The notes under the pieces are model-generated. The model had not been told where the DNA came from. It was given only the letters and a program-made list of their open reading frames with translations, and did no database searches. Position numbers and translations under genes: made by a program. This document shows positions 14,228 through 16,047 of a stretch of 16,047 nt of DNA, one piece after another. Position 1 is the first letter of the stretch, and each line of letters begins with the position of its first letter. The DNA is from DATLYH01 sp035575035. Its GTDB lineage: Bacteria > Planctomycetota > Planctomycetia > Gemmatales > Gemmataceae. The stretch lies in the NCBI GenBank assembly GCA_035575035.1, contig DATLYH010000368.1, positions 1 through 16,047 on the forward strand, given 5' to 3'.

Positions 14228-14676
14228 AACGGGGCACCTCCTTTTCACCACATCTTGATCTTCAACAACACACCCTGGGCGGCCCCGTCATTGCAACTTC
14301 GGGCGCGAGGCCGCTTCGAAGGCGATTTCGGCGATTCCAAGAATCGCGCTAGCAACGGCCGTGCCAGCGCCACCGCCGCGAACCGTGGTAGATCCCAAGA
14401 AATAAATAATTGTCAGAAATAGACTTAGGGAAAAGGAGAGACACCAGGTTGGCGAACCTAGGTGCAAGAATGGTACGGTCGCCGATCCGAGGGACTGCCA
14501 ATTTGTCAGCATCCCCTGGAAAGGGGACATACAAGCGCGGCCACCCCCTTCATAACTTCAGCGGGCCGACGCGCCAGGTGGTTGGAATGGGAAAGCAAAG
14601 ACGCCGCATGCAGCCCGGTAAGTGTCAGGCCGCATGCGGCGTCCGGCAGGCCGCCTCCTGCCTCCGCTCGAGATGC
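14228..14676. other. Intergenic region upstream of the Hsp20 gene
   Basis: About 450 bp without a convincing gene. It should contain the minus-strand Hsp20 promoter; the most AT-rich patch in this part of the window is at 14395-14428 (AAGAAATAAATAATTGTCAG and onward), but no good -35/-10 pair was found in it. The stretch 14420-14535 is less GC-rich than the genes and contains two small overlapping frames without domains. The far end holds the terminator hairpin of the DUF6263-like gene. Confidence 0.5.
14600..14643 (-). terminator. Stem-loop terminator downstream of the DUF6263-like gene
   Basis: GACGCCGCATGC (14600-14611) is perfectly complementary to GCATGCGGCGTC (14632-14643) with a 20-base loop, giving a 12-bp GC-rich stem. 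Read on the minus strand it lies 33 bases after the stop of the gene ending at 14677 and is followed by TTTGCTTTCCC, a U-rich tail. Good geometry for an intrinsic terminator. Confidence 0.65.
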
Positions 14677-15651
14677 CTATGACTTCTTGATTGGATTGGT
14701 GTCGCTGGTTGTGACGGTCGTCTTCTGCGTTTGCGACAGCTCGACGGTGGTGGTCTGGCCGCCGATCTCAATGCTCAGTTTCCCCTCCAGCTTGATGTTC
14801 ATCTCTGACTTGTCCACGCGCCCCTTCTCGGTGTCGAACAGGATGGTGCCGCTGGCATCCTTGCTTTGCAGATCGGCGCTCTTGATCTTGAAGGGAAGGC
14901 CGCCGGTCGGCGTCGTCTCGCTGGGCGGGACATACTTGAGGGTGGTATCCACCTTGATCTTCTGCAATTTGCCGTCGGGCCCCTCGTAGGTGTACTTGTA
15001 GCTGTTCTCGTAGGTGCCGATCGGGCCCATGTTCAGCTTGGTCTCCCGCGTCCAGGTCTGGCCCTTCGCCACGCTCTCGGCCGGGATGGCGGCGAAGGTT
15101 GGGTCGGCCATCTCCTTCAGCGCCTCTTCGCTCAGGATCTGCTCCAGGAGCGGCTTCATCTGCGGGTTGGCCTTAACCAGGTTCTCGACGAACTTGTCGC
15201 GCCCCTCGATCTTGGTGACCTTCATGGTCTTGGTGTCCAGGGTAAGGGTGAACTCGGCACCGACCAGCTGCTTGAAGAAATCGCTGAGGGGGTTGGAGGC
15301 CGGCTGAGCCGCGGTCGAGTCATAGTTGATCTTGCTGCCGCCGATATCGATGCTCATCTTGACCCCTTCGATTTTCTGGCGGATGGTGACGGTGTCTCCC
15401 TCCACCTTGATCGGGGTCCAGCTGAAGTAGAAGGTCTGGTCCTGGTTCTGCACGACTTCGCTGCCCATGACTTTCATGGTCTGCTTGGTCTCGGTCTTCA
15501 TCTCCTGGTAGAAGGTTTTATCCTTCTCGAATTTCCATTTGAGGGGAGTCCCCTCGATTTTGGCCTTGCCCTGGTCCTTGTCTTGGCCCAGGCTGATGAG
15601 GGCGAGACCGAGCAGGACCACGAGGGCCGTCAAGCCGCGCTGTTGGAGCAC
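14677..15651 (-). CDS. Secreted DUF6263-like protein
   Basis: A 324-residue exported protein of unknown function resembling the DUF6263 family common in Planctomycetes (recognised from overall pattern, not searched). Seen: a signal peptide (LTALVVLLGLALISLG, residues 7-22); a beta-rich opening KWKFEKDKTFYQEMKTETKQTMKVMG; WTPIKVEGDTVTIRQKIEGVKMSIDIGG; a Pro/Ala linker then NPLSDFFKQLVGAEFTLTLDTKTMKVTKIEGRDKFVENL (about 120-157), which reads like the family core; then KGQTWTRETKLNMGPIGTYENSYKYTYEG and Thr-rich C-terminal strands. The start is GTG at 15651 with GGGAGGG seven bases before it; an ATG seven bases upstream is out of frame and too close to the SD. No anchor is visible, so periplasmic or secreted. 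It is followed by its own terminator and appears monocistronic. Confidence 0.82.
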   Translation of the reverse strand: MLQQRGLTALVVLLGLALISLGQDKDQGKAKIEGTPLKWKFEKDKTFYQEMKTETKQTMKVMGSEVVQNQDQTFYFSWTPIKVEGDTVTIRQKIEGVKMSIDIGGSKINYDSTAAQPASNPLSDFFKQLVGAEFTLTLDTKTMKVTKIEGRDKFVENLVKANPQMKPLLEQILSEEALKEMADPTFAAIPAESVAKGQTWTRETKLNMGPIGTYENSYKYTYEGPDGKLQKIKVDTTLKYVPPSETTPTGGLPFKIKSADLQSKDASGTILFDTEKGRVDKSEMNIKLEGKLSIEIGGQTTTVELSQTQKTTVTTSDTNPIKKS

Positions 15652-16047
15652 GTTTCATCCCTCCCGTAAGGGTTTTGATCGAGGTCGTTCCCCATGATCC
15701 GCCACGACCGGGGAATCTTTCTTTTTTATCGCATCAGGGGGCGGATACAAGAGAAACCCGCCGTTTTCGATTGTAGGCCCCGATTTTGCCATTGCCAATC
15801 CCCGCGTCAGGTCTAAGAATCGCTGCGGGAGGGGGGACGAAGGCGGGTGCTTGGGGAAGTCCCCTACCCGTCGCTGACGCTCCGGGCTCGGATGACCCGT
15901 CGCTGACGCTCCGGGCTCGGATGACCCCGGAATGATTCTTTCCGAGCCCGGAGCGTCAGCGACGGGTCCCCGGAATGATTCTTTCCGAGCCCGGAGCGTG
16001 AGCGACGGGCCCCGTTGCGGACGCTCCGGGCTTGTTGTAACGTCTGA
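15652..16047. other. Upstream region of the DUF6263-like gene with repeats
   Basis: About 396 bp to the window edge with no gene. It should contain the minus-strand promoter; there is an A-tract on the minus strand at 15718-15730 (GATAAAAAAGAAAG) but no clear -35/-10 pair. From 15867 onwards it is made of the 23-bp repeat cluster annotated separately. Confidence 0.5.
15867..16033. repeat. Second cluster of the 23-bp repeat (five copies)
   Basis: Copies lie at 15867-15889 and 15896-15918 (inverted orientation), 15944-15966 and 15987-16009 (direct; the latter has GTGAGC for GTCAGC), and 16011-16033 (inverted, degenerate, GTTGCGGACGC). Here the direct copies are separated by a conserved spacer CCCCGGAATGATTCTTTCC, and the inverted ones by GGATGA, so the local arrangement differs from the hairpin units at 7839-8052. 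15896-15918 and 15944-15966 can still pair perfectly across 25 bases. Confidence 0.88.

Noticed and set aside
14288..14534. Small minus-strand frames of 61-80 codons upstream of the Hsp20 gene
   Set aside because: Two overlapping frames, neither with an SD or domain; one has a hydrophobic stretch that could be chance.
14228..14676. CIRCE operator for the Hsp20 gene
   Set aside because: Looked for TTAGCACTC with an inverted GAGTGCTAA; neither half is present.
1..16047. tRNA, rRNA, transposase or phage genes
   Set aside because: Nothing recognisable on either strand, though covariance-model searches could not be run.

Overview
The window looks like chromosomal DNA from a planctomycete, most likely of the Gemmata lineage. 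This is inferred from several things seen together: high GC; interspersed inverted repeats whose translation gives the SPERQRR / LTLRAR peptides; paralogous proteins with an N-terminal CPxC zinc ribbon and a DUF4190-like membrane segment; a DUF6263-like secreted protein; and GC-rich genes with SD sequences and occasional GTG starts. No database search was possible, so the taxon is an inference.

Layout. (1) 12-3454, minus strand: a compact cluster transcribed coaB > coaC > 2OG-Fe(II) oxygenase > family 9 glycosyltransferase. CoaB and CoaC are separate polypeptides overlapping by 8 bp, and the oxygenase and glycosyltransferase overlap by the ATGA tetranucleotide. (2) 3762-4730, plus: cysK, with a plausible sigma70-like promoter upstream. 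It is followed by a 55-bp tandem repeat whose second copy forms, with an inverted copy, a terminator-like hairpin. (3) 4903-6583, minus: two tandem paralogues with zinc ribbon, charged or Pro-rich linker, DUF4190-like membrane region and a shared C-terminal motif. (4) 6898-11744, plus: a PAC2-family protein, a block of inverted repeats, a GT4 glycosyltransferase and a glycogen-debranching-type amylo-alpha-1,6-glucosidase. (5) 11745-12271: non-coding, with a perfect 45-bp tandem duplication, each copy holding a 20-bp palindrome that resembles a parS site. (6) 12272-15651: a small membrane protein (plus), then on the minus strand a secreted leucine-rich-repeat protein, an Hsp20 small heat-shock protein and a secreted DUF6263-like protein. 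The last two are each followed by a stem-loop with a U-rich tail. (7) 15867-16033: a second cluster of the same inverted repeat as in region 4.

How the genes fit together. CoaB and CoaC perform consecutive steps of coenzyme A synthesis, both using cysteine chemistry, and the cysteine synthase lies divergently beside them, so sulfur and CoA metabolism are neighbours. The GT4 and debranching-type genes suggest storage-glucan or glycoside metabolism. The GT9 and oxygenase pair suggests cell-surface glycan assembly or modification. I see no complete defence system, mobile-element gene, CRISPR array, rRNA or tRNA. The most unusual non-coding material is the parS-like tandem palindromes and two dispersed-repeat families with the same 23-nt-arm, ~18-nt-loop hairpin architecture.
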